From Candidatus Binatia bacterium (GTDB lineage Bacteria; Desulfobacterota; Binatia; UBA9968; JAJDTQ01), in contig JAJDXX010000161.1 of the NCBI GenBank assembly GCA_022823055.1, forward strand, positions 1 through 52,703: a stretch of DNA of 52,703 bases, in the 5' to 3' direction. The position numbers and the translations under genes were made by a program. The notes under the pieces were generated by a model, which did no database searches, was not told where the DNA came from, and saw nothing but the letters and a program-made list of their open reading frames with translations. Shown here piece by piece: positions 7,130 to 15,700 of the stretch (positions are counted from its first letter, which is position 1; each line of letters starts with the position of its first letter).

Positions 7130-8311
7130 ATGCCCGCAGCACTCGAAGGCATCAAGATCCTCGACGTCACCAACTACATCGCCGGCCCTTACGCGTCGCT
7201 CCTGCTGGCCGACCTGGGCGCCGACGTGTACAAGATCGAGACTCCCGGCAAGGGGGACCCGTTCCGCACCTGGGACAAGGAGCCCAAGGACTACAGCCCG
7301 AGCTTCTGCGCGCTCAACCGCAACAAGAAGAGCGTCACCCTGGACATGAAGGCGCCCGAGGGCCGGGAGGTGTTCCTCAAGCTGGCCAGGGACGCGGACG
7401 CCATCGTCGAGAACCTGCGCCCCGGCGTGGTGGACCGGCTGGGCATCGGCTACGACGTGGTGCGGGAGATGAACCCGCGCATCATCTACTGCTCCATCTC
7501 CGCCTTCGGCCAGGACGGCCCGTACCGGGAGCGGCCCGGCTACGACACCATCGGGCAGTCCCTTTCCGGTCTCTTGAGCGTCCTCACCGACGTGGAACAG
7601 CCCCACGGCCCCGGAGCGGCGTTCTCCGACCACCTCGGCGGCATCTTCGGGTGCTACGGCGTGCTCGCGGCGCTGGCCGCGCGCGAACGCACCGGCGTGG
7701 GCCAGAAGGTGGAGACCTCGCTGCTGGAGTCCACCATCTGCTTCCTGGGACTGAGCATGACCCAGTACCTTTTCAGCGGCGAGGTGCCGAGCATGCGCAG
7801 CCGCATCAAGACCGCCGGCGTCTACGCGCTGGTGGCGGGCGACGGCAAGCCCTTTGTCATCCACCTGTCCCATCCGCCGAAATTCTGGATCGGCGTCACC
7901 GAGGTCATGGGGCGGCCGGACTTCCAGACCGATGAGCGCACCAAGGACCGCCCGGCGCGGGCCAAGAACTACGACTTCATCTCCGAGACCTTCGGCGCGG
8001 TGGTGCAGTCGGCGCCGCGCGAGCACTGGCTCCGGGAGCTGCGCGCCCGGGACGTCCCGTGTGCGCCCATCAACAACTTCGCCGAGGTCTTCGAGGATCC
8101 GCAGGTCCGGCACCTGGAAGCCCTGTGGGACGTGGACCATCCCGAGTTCGGCCCGTTCAAGCTGGTGCGCAACGGCCTCAACCTGCTGGACACTCCCATC
8201 ACCCTGAACCTCCGCCCGCCGATGCTGGGCGAGCACAACGATGAGACCCTGACAGAGCTAGGCTACAGCCTCGAAGAGATCCGCTCCCTCCGGGAAAGAA
8301 ACATCGTATGA
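7130..8311 (+). CDS. Class III CoA-transferase (CaiB/BaiF family)
   Basis: The 393-residue protein is a family III CoA-transferase that moves CoA between carboxylic acids through an aspartyl-CoA intermediate. The N-terminus (LEGIKILDVTNYIAGPYASLLLADLGADV, residues 5-33) is characteristic. The catalytic aspartate is probably Asp167 in AFSDHLGG, close to Asp169 of formyl-CoA transferase. The C-terminal RPPMLGEHNDETLTELGYS block is the usual family end. ATG 7130 follows CAGGAAAGG. It most likely activates the carboxylic acid substrate of this catabolic run; the acid is not identifiable. Confidence 0.92.
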   Translation: MPAALEGIKILDVTNYIAGPYASLLLADLGADVYKIETPGKGDPFRTWDKEPKDYSPSFCALNRNKKSVTLDMKAPEGREVFLKLARDADAIVENLRPGVVDRLGIGYDVVREMNPRIIYCSISAFGQDGPYRERPGYDTIGQSLSGLLSVLTDVEQPHGPGAAFSDHLGGIFGCYGVLAALAARERTGVGQKVETSLLESTICFLGLSMTQYLFSGEVPSMRSRIKTAGVYALVAGDGKPFVIHLSHPPKFWIGVTEVMGRPDFQTDERTKDRPARAKNYDFISETFGAVVQSAPREHWLRELRARDVPCAPINNFAEVFEDPQVRHLEALWDVDHPEFGPFKLVRNGLNLLDTPITLNLRPPMLGEHNDETLTELGYSLEEIRSLRERNIV

Positions 8312-8327
8312 CGCGCGCCGCGTCGTC

Positions 8328-9461
8328 GTGCCCCTGCCGCCGACCATGAGCCCGGCCCCCACGAGCCTGGGCTCCCGTGCAATGGCGGAGTTGCGCCGGA
8401 GCGTCGCCGATCTCCGCGCGCGGATTCCCGCCATCCTTACCGCCCTGGCGGTGGGCATTCCCGCGGGATACCTGTGCGACTCCCTCGACCTCCCCATCCC
8501 CTGGATGATCGGCCCCATGGTGGTGGTGGCCGCTTTCAACCTGCTGGGCGTCGCCATGGACTCGCCGCCGTACGCGCGCCAGATGGGCCAGGTGCTGCTG
8601 GGCTCAGCCATATCGCTCTACTTCACCCCGCCGGTGGTGGTGGCGCTGGCGGCCAACTGGCTGCCCATCGTGCTGGCCACCCTGGCCACCTTTCTCATCG
8701 CCGCCCTGGGGGCGGTGATCCTGAGCCGGGTATCGGGAGTGGAGACCCGCTCCACCTTCTTCGCCTCCATCCCCGGCGGCGCCATGGCCATGGCCAACCT
8801 GGCGCACCGCTATGGCGCGCAGATCGCCCCGGTGGCCGTGGCCCACAGCCTGCGGGTCTCCATCCTGGTGCTGGTGATCCCCTTCGTGCTCACCTACGGC
8901 GGCATCCCGCTGGAGACCGGCGATTACCGCCCGACGGTGCCGCTGGACGTGGGCGTGCTGATGCCCTGGCTGCTGGCGGGCTTCGTCCTGGGCGAGGGCT
9001 CCGAGCGCCTGCACATGCACAACGGATACCTGCTCATGCCCATCTTCTTCGGCGCCGCGTTCACCATGAACGGCGTCCAGCTCTCGGCGGTGCCCGAGTG
9101 GATGACCAACTTCGCCCAGCTCATGTTCGGCCTGGTGCTCGGGGCGCGCTACGAACGCGCCTTCTTCATGCGCTACAAGCTGTTCATCCCGTTCGCCCTG
9201 CTCAACTCGTTCTTCGTGCTGGCGGCCTCGGTGGTGCTGGCGGCGGCGCTGTCCTGGGGCTTCCGGCTCCCCATCGCCACCATGATCATTTCCACCTCGC
9301 CGGGCGGACTGGCGGAGATGGCCATCACCGCGCAGGCGCTGGGGATCGGTGTGCCGGCGGTGATCGCCTTTCATCTGGCCCGAATCGTGGTAGTGAACAT
9401 GGGCACACAGCACATTTACGTCGGCGCCACCCGTTGGCTGACTCGCCTCGGACGCCGGTGA
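8328..9461 (+). CDS. AbrB-family integral membrane protein (old 'ammonia monooxygenase' group)
   Basis: About 372-377 residues, almost wholly hydrophobic, with roughly ten transmembrane segments. It is built as two similar halves, each with the PWMIGPM or SPGGLAEMAITAQALG type motif of the AbrB/COG3180 membrane family. Glycine- and proline-rich repeats (SIPGGAMAMANLAHRYG) are typical. Function is unproven; transport or regulation has been suggested for the family. The start is uncertain: GTG 8328 opens the frame, ATG 8346 and ATG 8382 are alternatives, and none has a good ribosome site. It lies 16 bp after the CoA-transferase gene. Confidence 0.82.
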   Translation: MPLPPTMSPAPTSLGSRAMAELRRSVADLRARIPAILTALAVGIPAGYLCDSLDLPIPWMIGPMVVVAAFNLLGVAMDSPPYARQMGQVLLGSAISLYFTPPVVVALAANWLPIVLATLATFLIAALGAVILSRVSGVETRSTFFASIPGGAMAMANLAHRYGAQIAPVAVAHSLRVSILVLVIPFVLTYGGIPLETGDYRPTVPLDVGVLMPWLLAGFVLGEGSERLHMHNGYLLMPIFFGAAFTMNGVQLSAVPEWMTNFAQLMFGLVLGARYERAFFMRYKLFIPFALLNSFFVLAASVVLAAALSWGFRLPIATMIISTSPGGLAEMAITAQALGIGVPAVIAFHLARIVVVNMGTQHIYVGATRWLTRLGRR

Positions 9462-9516
9462 CCCGTGAGGGTCGCACGGCGGCCCGGAACACGCCGCTCT
9501 CAGCTCAGGAGGTATC

Positions 9517-10410
9517 ATGGAAGAGAAGATCCGGTATTTCAGCGGCCCCGGCTACGGCCTGTCCGCGGTCATCACCATCCCCGACGCCCGCGACCGGTCG
9601 CAACGCCATCCCGGCGTCATCCTGTGCCAGGGCTACGCCGGCCTCAAGGAGGCGCTGATGCCCGCGGTGGCCGAACGCCTGGCCGCCGAAGGGTACGTGA
9701 CGCTCCGATTCGACTACCGCGGCTTCGGCGAGAGCGAGGGTCCGCGCCATCGTCTGATCCCGCTGGAACAGATCGAGGACATCCGCAACGGCCTCACCTG
9801 CCTGGGCGTGCGCCCGGAGGTGGACCCTAACCGCCTCGCCATCTGGGGCACAAGCTTCGGCGGCGCCCACGCGGCCTATGCCGCCGCCGTCGATGAACGG
9901 GTCCGGTGCGTCGTCAGCGTTGTCGGGGTCGGCGACGGCGAACGCTGGCTTCGTTGCCTGCGCCGCGAATGGGAGTGGCAGGAGTTCGTGAAGGAACTCG
10001 ACGACGACCGCAACCAGCGGGTGCTGAGCGGCCAGTCGCGGCGCGTCCACCCCTACCACATCATGGAGACGACTCCGGAAGGCTGGGAGTTCTGGAAGGA
10101 GACCGTGGCGGCAAACCCGGAGCGGGGCGAGGTGGAAATGCCCCTGGAATGCGCCGACGCCATCATCGAGTACAAGCCCGAGACCGTCGCCCACGAGATC
10201 GGCTGCCCCGCCCTCTACGTCTCCGCGGAACTCGACACCCTCACCCCCCTCGAGGAACAGATGAACCTCTACGAGAACTCACCCGAGCCCAGGGACTACG
10301 TGGTGATTCCGGAGGTCAACCATCACGACATCTACAAGGAGCCGCACCTGAGCCACCTGATGGACCTGTCCGTGGCGTGGTTCGACGAGTACCTGAAGGA
10401 GGCGGGTTAA
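9517..10410 (+). CDS. Alpha/beta hydrolase (dienelactone hydrolase/S15-like)
   Basis: The 297-residue protein has an alpha/beta hydrolase fold. The nucleophile is Ser113 in GTSFGG, the acid is probably Asp240 in SAELDTLTP, and the base is His269 or His270 in EVNHHD. A cap-like insertion lies between about residues 140 and 225. ATG 9517 has a CTCAGGAGG site. It ends the plus-strand catabolic run and converges with the molybdopterin subunit gene; the two genes overlap by 4 bp, sharing the palindrome TTAA as both stop codons. Substrate unknown. Confidence 0.88.
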   Translation: MEEKIRYFSGPGYGLSAVITIPDARDRSQRHPGVILCQGYAGLKEALMPAVAERLAAEGYVTLRFDYRGFGESEGPRHRLIPLEQIEDIRNGLTCLGVRPEVDPNRLAIWGTSFGGAHAAYAAAVDERVRCVVSVVGVGDGERWLRCLRREWEWQEFVKELDDDRNQRVLSGQSRRVHPYHIMETTPEGWEFWKETVAANPERGEVEMPLECADAIIEYKPETVAHEIGCPALYVSAELDTLTPLEEQMNLYENSPEPRDYVVIPEVNHHDIYKEPHLSHLMDLSVAWFDEYLKEAG

Positions 10411-12746
10411 GGAAGTCCTTGAAGTGACCGACCCCAATCCGTCGCCCCGCCCCGCACAACCTCCACCACCCGCTCGGGCCTGAGTGGCAGGTCCTTCAAC
10501 CTGGAGCCCCCCAACGCGTTGGCCACGGCGTTGCCGATGGCGGGCTCCACCGGGCCGAGGGCGGCTTCGCCCATGCCCTTGGCGCCGAAAGGGCCGTCGG
10601 GGTGAGGGTGCTCGACCAGGAGCGAGGTGAAGGTCTCGGGGTGGTCCTGCATGGACGGGGGGAGGTAGCTCAGGAAGGTGCAGTTGATGGGCTGGCCGTT
10701 GTCGAAGACCATCTCCTCGAACAGGGACGAGCCCAGGGACATGAGCATGGAGCCCTGGTTCTGCAAGTGGCACTGGCGCGGGTTGATGGCCTTGCCGGCG
10801 TCCACCGCGGTGACCAGGCGCACCACCCGCACCTTGCCCGTCTCGGTGTCCACCTCTACCTCGGCGGCGCAGGCGGACAGGAAGAAGAAGGCCGACGCCT
10901 TGCCCTTGCCGGTGGCGGGGTCGACGCCGCCGCGGCTCTGGAAGCCGGCGTTGCCGAACAGGCTGCCCACGGCGCCGCCGAAACGGGCGCGGAAGAGGTC
11001 GCCGAAGGCGAGGCGGCGTTCGGGCACCCCCGCCACCTGCACATGGCCGTCGCGCAACTCCAGGTCCGCCGGATCGGCCTCCAGCTCGCCCGCGCCGATC
11101 TCCAGGAGCTGATCGGCCACCTGGCGGGCGGCGGCAACGGCGGCGTTGCCCATGCTGAAGACCGTGCGGCTGGAGCTGGTGGACTGGTCGAAGGGGGTCA
11201 CGTCGGTGTCGGGCAGGGTCACGGAGACCCGCTCCCGCGGGATTCCCAGCACCTCGCTCACCATCTGAGCCAGGGTCGTCTGCACTCCCTGGCCGATGTC
11301 CACGCTTCCGGACAGCAGCGTCGCCGAACCGTCGGCGTTGAGCCGCAGGCCGGCGGAGGAGTGGGACGGAGTCATGGTGGTCTTGATCATGACCGCCACA
11401 CCCTTGCCGCGCACCAACGGCCCTGCCGCCCGGGGCGCCTGCTCCGCTCCGCCCCTCCACTCCACCGCCTCGGCCGCCGCCCTGAGACAGTCTTCCAGGC
11501 CCACCGCCTCCAGGGTGTCGCCGGTGACGAAGACGTCGCCGTCGTGCACCAAGTTCCTGAGCCGCATCTCCAGCGGGTCCATCTCCAGCCGCCGCGCCAT
11601 GTCGTCCATCTGCGCCTCGTAGGCCCAGCACACCTGGGGCACGCCGAAGCCCCGGTACGGTCCGGTGGGCGGCGTATTGGTGTAGACGCAGTACGAGGTC
11701 AGGCGCTGGTGCGGGATGCGGTAGGGTCCGCCGGAGACCTCACCGCCGTTGCGCGAGGTGGAGGGACCGGTCAAGGCGTAGGCGCCGGTATCGTAGACCG
11801 CTTCCACCTGCCGGGCCAGGATGGTGCCGTCGCGCTTCACGCCGGTCTTGATGCGCACCACCGCGGCGTGACAGTGGCCGGTGAGGAACACTTCTTCGCG
11901 CGTAAGCTTCCACTGGACCGGCCGGCGCGCCTTCCGCGCCAGCGCCGCGGCCAGGGGCTCGAGCCGCAGGTGCACCTTGCCGCCGTAGCCGCCGCCGACG
12001 TAGGGCACCACCACCCGCACCATGGACTGGGGCAGTTCGAACAGCTCGGCGAGCTGGACCCGGATGGACGAGGGGTTTTGCGTGGCCGAATGGACCGTGA
12101 GCTTGCCTGTCGCGTCCCAGGAGGCGGCGACCACGTGGGGCTCCAGGTGGCCGTGCTGGATCTTGGGGGTGGTGTAGGTATCCTCGAAGACCAAGTCCGA
12201 GGCGACGAAGCCTTCATCGACGTCGCCGCGCCCGACGCTGTAGGAAGTGAGCACGTTGCCCCGGTCCTCGTAGCGGTAGTGACCCTTGTCGAGACGGCTC
12301 TCGGACTGCACGCGGGACTCATGGAGCACCGGCGCGCCGGGAGACATGGCCTCGATCGGGTCCAGCACCGGTTCCAGAGGCTCGTATTCCACCTGGATGA
12401 GGTCCAGGGCTTCCTCGGCGACGTCCGGCTCCTCGGCGGCCACCGCGGCCACCACCTCGCCGGCGTAGCGCACCCGGTCCACCGCCACGATGGGCTGGTC
12501 CTTGACCACGGGTCCGAAATGGGAGTTTTGCGGCGAGAGGTCCGCGCGGGTGAGCACCGCCGCCACGCCCGGAAGTGCTTCCGCCGCCCTCGCGTCCACG
12601 GAGACCAACCGGGCGTGCGGATGGACGCTCCGCAGCGCCTTGACGTGGACGAGCCCGGGAAACTCCAGGTCGCCGGTGTACTGGGCGGCGCCGGTGACCT
12701 TTGCCGGTCCGTCCACTCGTGATGCGTTTTCGCCGATGGTGCTCAT
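10407..12746 (-). CDS. Xanthine dehydrogenase family, molybdopterin-binding (large) subunit
   Basis: The 779-residue protein is the molybdenum hydroxylase subunit. It has the small alpha/beta-hammerhead domain (about residues 10-120), then the two molybdopterin domains. GGGYGGKVH and PYRGFGVPQ are cofactor-binding loops, and the catalytic glutamate is Glu727 in KGMGEAA. It should hydroxylate an aldehyde or N-heterocycle at a Mo centre in the cytoplasm. The start at ATG 12746 gives normal length and lies 7 bp after the BNR gene. The usual [2Fe-2S] and FAD subunit genes are not adjacent, so its electron-transfer partners must be encoded elsewhere. Confidence 0.92.
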   Translation of the reverse strand: MSTIGENASRVDGPAKVTGAAQYTGDLEFPGLVHVKALRSVHPHARLVSVDARAAEALPGVAAVLTRADLSPQNSHFGPVVKDQPIVAVDRVRYAGEVVAAVAAEEPDVAEEALDLIQVEYEPLEPVLDPIEAMSPGAPVLHESRVQSESRLDKGHYRYEDRGNVLTSYSVGRGDVDEGFVASDLVFEDTYTTPKIQHGHLEPHVVAASWDATGKLTVHSATQNPSSIRVQLAELFELPQSMVRVVVPYVGGGYGGKVHLRLEPLAAALARKARRPVQWKLTREEVFLTGHCHAAVVRIKTGVKRDGTILARQVEAVYDTGAYALTGPSTSRNGGEVSGGPYRIPHQRLTSYCVYTNTPPTGPYRGFGVPQVCWAYEAQMDDMARRLEMDPLEMRLRNLVHDGDVFVTGDTLEAVGLEDCLRAAAEAVEWRGGAEQAPRAAGPLVRGKGVAVMIKTTMTPSHSSAGLRLNADGSATLLSGSVDIGQGVQTTLAQMVSEVLGIPRERVSVTLPDTDVTPFDQSTSSSRTVFSMGNAAVAAARQVADQLLEIGAGELEADPADLELRDGHVQVAGVPERRLAFGDLFRARFGGAVGSLFGNAGFQSRGGVDPATGKGKASAFFFLSACAAEVEVDTETGKVRVVRLVTAVDAGKAINPRQCHLQNQGSMLMSLGSSLFEEMVFDNGQPINCTFLSYLPPSMQDHPETFTSLLVEHPHPDGPFGAKGMGEAALGPVEPAIGNAVANALGGSRLKDLPLRPERVVEVVRGGATDWGRSLQGLP

Positions 12747-12753
12747 GCCGGGG

Positions 12754-13839
12754 TCAGGCCTCCGCCGCGGCCCAGAGCACGCGGATGGCGGGCAGGCCGA
12801 GGAACTGGGTGCCGCGTTTCTGCTGGCCGATGCGCTCCCAGGTGTCGCCCCGGTCGCGGGTCCGGTAGATGTCACCCTCCCCCGGCGGGCCGGCGGTGTG
12901 GCCGCGGGCCACGTCACCGAAGGCCGCGATGACCGCGTCGCCGTCGTAGGGATCGCGGGCCAGTTGCCAGCACATGCCCGGGTGCGTCACCGGCAGGCCG
13001 GCGCCTACCTGGCGCCAAGTGCGCCCGGAGTCCTCGCTCCGGTAGATGCGGCCGTCGGCGCCGGTGGGGCGGTCCCAGTACTGGGGCGAGCCGTGTCCCC
13101 CTGCCAGGAACAGCGCCGGCGGGTCGCCGGGCAGCATGACCACGTCGTGGAAGTAGTCGCTCTCCATGCCGTACTCGGCGCGCTGCCAGCCGGCTTCGGG
13201 AGGGTCGCCGCGAAAGAAACCACGCGAGGTGGCGGTGAAGAAGGCGGCGGGATCTTCAGGCGAGCGGACGATCATGTGCACGTCCGGGTACTCGATGCCC
13301 TCGCTCACGTCCTCCCAGGTCCCGCCCCGGTCGAAGCTGCGCACGATGCCGCCGTGCTCCAGTGCCAGGTAAATCGTGTCAGTGTTGTCGGGGTCGATGT
13401 AGACGTGGCGCACGTGGCCGTGGTGCGGCGGGTACGGGAACCACCAGTGGTGCTGCACCTCCGGCGGTAGCGCCCGCAGGCCCTCGAGCTCCTCCCAGGA
13501 GTCGCCGCCGTCCTCGCTGCGGAAGAGCATCACCGGCTCGGTGCCGGCGTAGACCACCCGGTCCTCGACGGGGTCCACGGTGACCCAGCGGATGTCGCCC
13601 TCGAGCACGCGCCGCCAGTGACGCCCTTGGTCGCGCGTGCGGTAGAGGCCGTCCTGGGTCACGCCCGCGTAGACCACCTCGGGGGTCGTGCGGCAGCCCC
13701 AGACCGAGTCCACCACCTGGTCCGGGAAGAAACTCTGGTACTCGCGCGATCCGCGCATGGAAGTCCAGATGTCCCCCACCCCCCGCAGGATCACCATGCC
13801 GGCCTGAGTCCCGGCGTAGAGTCTGAGAGCTTCGGGCAC
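12754..13839 (-). CDS. BNR/Asp-box repeat beta-propeller protein
   Basis: The 361-residue protein carries five Asp-box repeats of the S/T-x-D-x-G-x-x-W type: YRTRDQGRHW, FRSEDGGDSW, VRSFDRGGTW, YRSEDSGRTW and YRTRDRGDTW. This is a sialidase-like/photosystem II Ycf48-like propeller with no catalytic sialidase residues that I can pick out. No signal peptide is seen, so it is probably cytoplasmic. It lies 7 bp upstream of the molybdopterin subunit gene in the same direction and may be a chaperone or partner of that enzyme; this is inferred from gene order only. Confidence 0.82.
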   Translation of the reverse strand: MPEALRLYAGTQAGMVILRGVGDIWTSMRGSREYQSFFPDQVVDSVWGCRTTPEVVYAGVTQDGLYRTRDQGRHWRRVLEGDIRWVTVDPVEDRVVYAGTEPVMLFRSEDGGDSWEELEGLRALPPEVQHHWWFPYPPHHGHVRHVYIDPDNTDTIYLALEHGGIVRSFDRGGTWEDVSEGIEYPDVHMIVRSPEDPAAFFTATSRGFFRGDPPEAGWQRAEYGMESDYFHDVVMLPGDPPALFLAGGHGSPQYWDRPTGADGRIYRSEDSGRTWRQVGAGLPVTHPGMCWQLARDPYDGDAVIAAFGDVARGHTAGPPGEGDIYRTRDRGDTWERIGQQKRGTQFLGLPAIRVLWAAAEA

Positions 13840-13858
13840 CTGCTGTCCCTCCCGCGCG

Positions 13859-14485
13859 TCAGGCCTGCTGCAACCTATCCAGGAAGGTCGCCGACTCCAT
13901 CACCACGCCGAAGTGCTTGTCGAAGTTCTGCAGCGTGGCCGCCTGTTCCTCGTCCGAGAAGCAGGCGTTGCAGTCCGACAGGAACAGCACCTTGAAGTCG
14001 CGCATGGCGCCGTCCCGGGCGGTGCTGTCGCAGCACACGTTGGTGGCGACCCCGGTGATGGCGATGGTGTCCCGCCCCAGGCGCCGCAGCATATTCTCCA
14101 GGTTGGTGCCGTAGAAGCCGCTGTAGCGGAACTTCTTGATGGTGATCTCGTCTGCCTCGGGCTTCACGCTCTCCAGGAACTCCGCGCCGGGCGCTCCCTC
14201 GATGTTGGTCCAGGGATCGTCCGTGTGGTGGGTCACGGGCTTCAGGTCGGCGAACACGCCCACGTCCGCCAGGTCCTTGCGCTTGGTGGTGTAGAGGTAG
14301 ACGACCGGCACGTCCGACGAGCGGCACACCTTCAGCAGGTCCTGGATCTTCGGGACGATGTCCTCCGACGACGGCAGGTAGCGGGTGCCGCGAGGGTCCA
14401 CCCACATGTTCTGCATGTCCACCACGATCAGCGCGGTGTTGTCCTTGCCGATGCGCCAGTTGTCGGCCGGGCGTGACTCGTCCAT
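13859..14485 (-). CDS. Cysteine hydrolase of the isochorismatase family
   Basis: The 208-residue protein has the catalytic triad of the isochorismatase-like hydrolases: Asp23 (VVDMQN), Lys118 (IKKFRYSGF) and Cys151 (GVATNVCCDSTARD). Members hydrolyse amides such as nicotinamide, N-carbamoyl compounds or biuret. ATG 14485 has an AAGGAGGG site and is preferred over the longer open frame. It is first of three minus-strand genes with the BNR protein and molybdopterin hydroxylase. A role in N-heterocycle breakdown (ring hydroxylation, then amide hydrolysis) is a reasonable inference. Confidence 0.88.
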   Translation of the reverse strand: MDESRPADNWRIGKDNTALIVVDMQNMWVDPRGTRYLPSSEDIVPKIQDLLKVCRSSDVPVVYLYTTKRKDLADVGVFADLKPVTHHTDDPWTNIEGAPGAEFLESVKPEADEITIKKFRYSGFYGTNLENMLRRLGRDTIAITGVATNVCCDSTARDGAMRDFKVLFLSDCNACFSDEEQAATLQNFDKHFGVVMESATFLDRLQQA

Positions 14486-14726
14486 ATTCACCCTCCTTTG
14501 CGGTACGGGTCCAGGGCAGTGTCGGAACCCCCGTCTATCACAGACGAAACCGCGCTCACAAGCCAAGCCGCGGGACCGGAAACGTTGCCTCGCCGGGTTG
14601 ACAAAGGGCACTGTTTCAATGATGGTCCCGGTTTTCGTTGAACTTCGCTGTCAGCGACGTTCCGCCCGGGATGTCTTCGCAGCATGAACGGCATCAATTC
14701 AGGGCGTCACGAGAGAGGAGGAGAAA

Positions 14727-15668
14727 ATGGCGAAGCTGGTAATCGGGATGTTAGCCTTGGTGTTCGCGGCCCAGGGCGCTTACGCGCAGACCGTCAGCAT
14801 CGGCACCAACCCCCAGGGCTCCCTGGCATACGCTACCGGGGCCGGAGTCGCCAAGGTGGCCATCGAGGCCGGCGGCGTCAACATGCGGGTGGTACCGCAG
14901 GGCGGACCGGTGGTGACCCTGCCGCTGGCCAACAACGGCGAACTGGACTTCACCATCTCCAACATCGCCGCCAGCTCGTTCGCCTACCTGGGCAAGGGCA
15001 CCTTCGAGGGCAAGAAGCAGGACAACATCCGGCTCGTGGCCGTGCTGTTCCCGCTCTATTCCGCCTTCTACGTGCGCAACGACTCGGACATCAAGACGCT
15101 CAGCGACCTCAAGGGCAAGCGGGTTCCGACAAAGTTCACGAAGCAGAAGATCGTCGGCTACAACGCGCAGTCGGTTCTGGCCACCGTGGGACTGAGCTTC
15201 AAGGACGTCGCCGGCGTGCCCGTGCCCAACGGCGTTCGCGGGGTGCGGGACTTCATGGAAGGCAAGAACGACGCCGCGTTCTTCTCGGTGACGTCGGGGA
15301 TCACCCGGCAGGCCCACGCCGCGGTGGGCGGCATCCGGGTCTTGTCCATGGACAACACGCCCGAGGCCCTGGCGGCATTGCGCGGTGTCGTGCCGGCGGG
15401 CGGCATCGCGACCCTCCAGCCCGCCAAGCTCTATCCCGGCGTCATGGGCCCGACCCATGTATACGTGGCGTCCTTTGTAGTCAACGCCAGCACCAAGACG
15501 CCCGACGACGTGGTGTACAAGGTGGTGAAGGCGCTCCACGCCAACAAGCAGAAGCTGATCGGCTCCCACGGCATGTTCAAGCAGTTCAATCCCGGCAAGA
15601 TGCGCGTGGACCTGGGCGTCCCATACCATCCCGGGGCCGCGCGCTTCTACAAGGAGAAGGGGCTCTAG
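14727..15668 (+). CDS. TRAP transporter solute-binding protein, TAXI family
   Basis: The 313-residue periplasmic binding protein has a clear signal peptide (cleavage expected after Ala20, AYA-Q). It shows the TAXI-family start GTNPQGSLAYATGAGVAKVA, the NGELDFTISN segment and the ITRQAHAAVGGIRVLS region. It captures a solute, probably a small organic acid or amino acid, and delivers it to the fused permease encoded next. ATG 14727 has a GAGGAGGAG site. The 240 bp upstream hold the divergent promoter region with the isochorismatase gene; no other feature is evident there. Confidence 0.92.
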   Translation: MAKLVIGMLALVFAAQGAYAQTVSIGTNPQGSLAYATGAGVAKVAIEAGGVNMRVVPQGGPVVTLPLANNGELDFTISNIAASSFAYLGKGTFEGKKQDNIRLVAVLFPLYSAFYVRNDSDIKTLSDLKGKRVPTKFTKQKIVGYNAQSVLATVGLSFKDVAGVPVPNGVRGVRDFMEGKNDAAFFSVTSGITRQAHAAVGGIRVLSMDNTPEALAALRGVVPAGGIATLQPAKLYPGVMGPTHVYVASFVVNASTKTPDDVVYKVVKALHANKQKLIGSHGMFKQFNPGKMRVDLGVPYHPGAARFYKEKGL

Positions 15669-15700
15669 CGGAGCCGCGGACGCCGTACTGAACCCTGGTC

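Noticed and set aside
10602..12722. A 706-residue open frame on the plus strand opposite the molybdopterin subunit
   Set aside because: It is a low-complexity Gly/His/Arg/Leu-rich shadow of the conserved minus-strand gene, with no recognisable domain.
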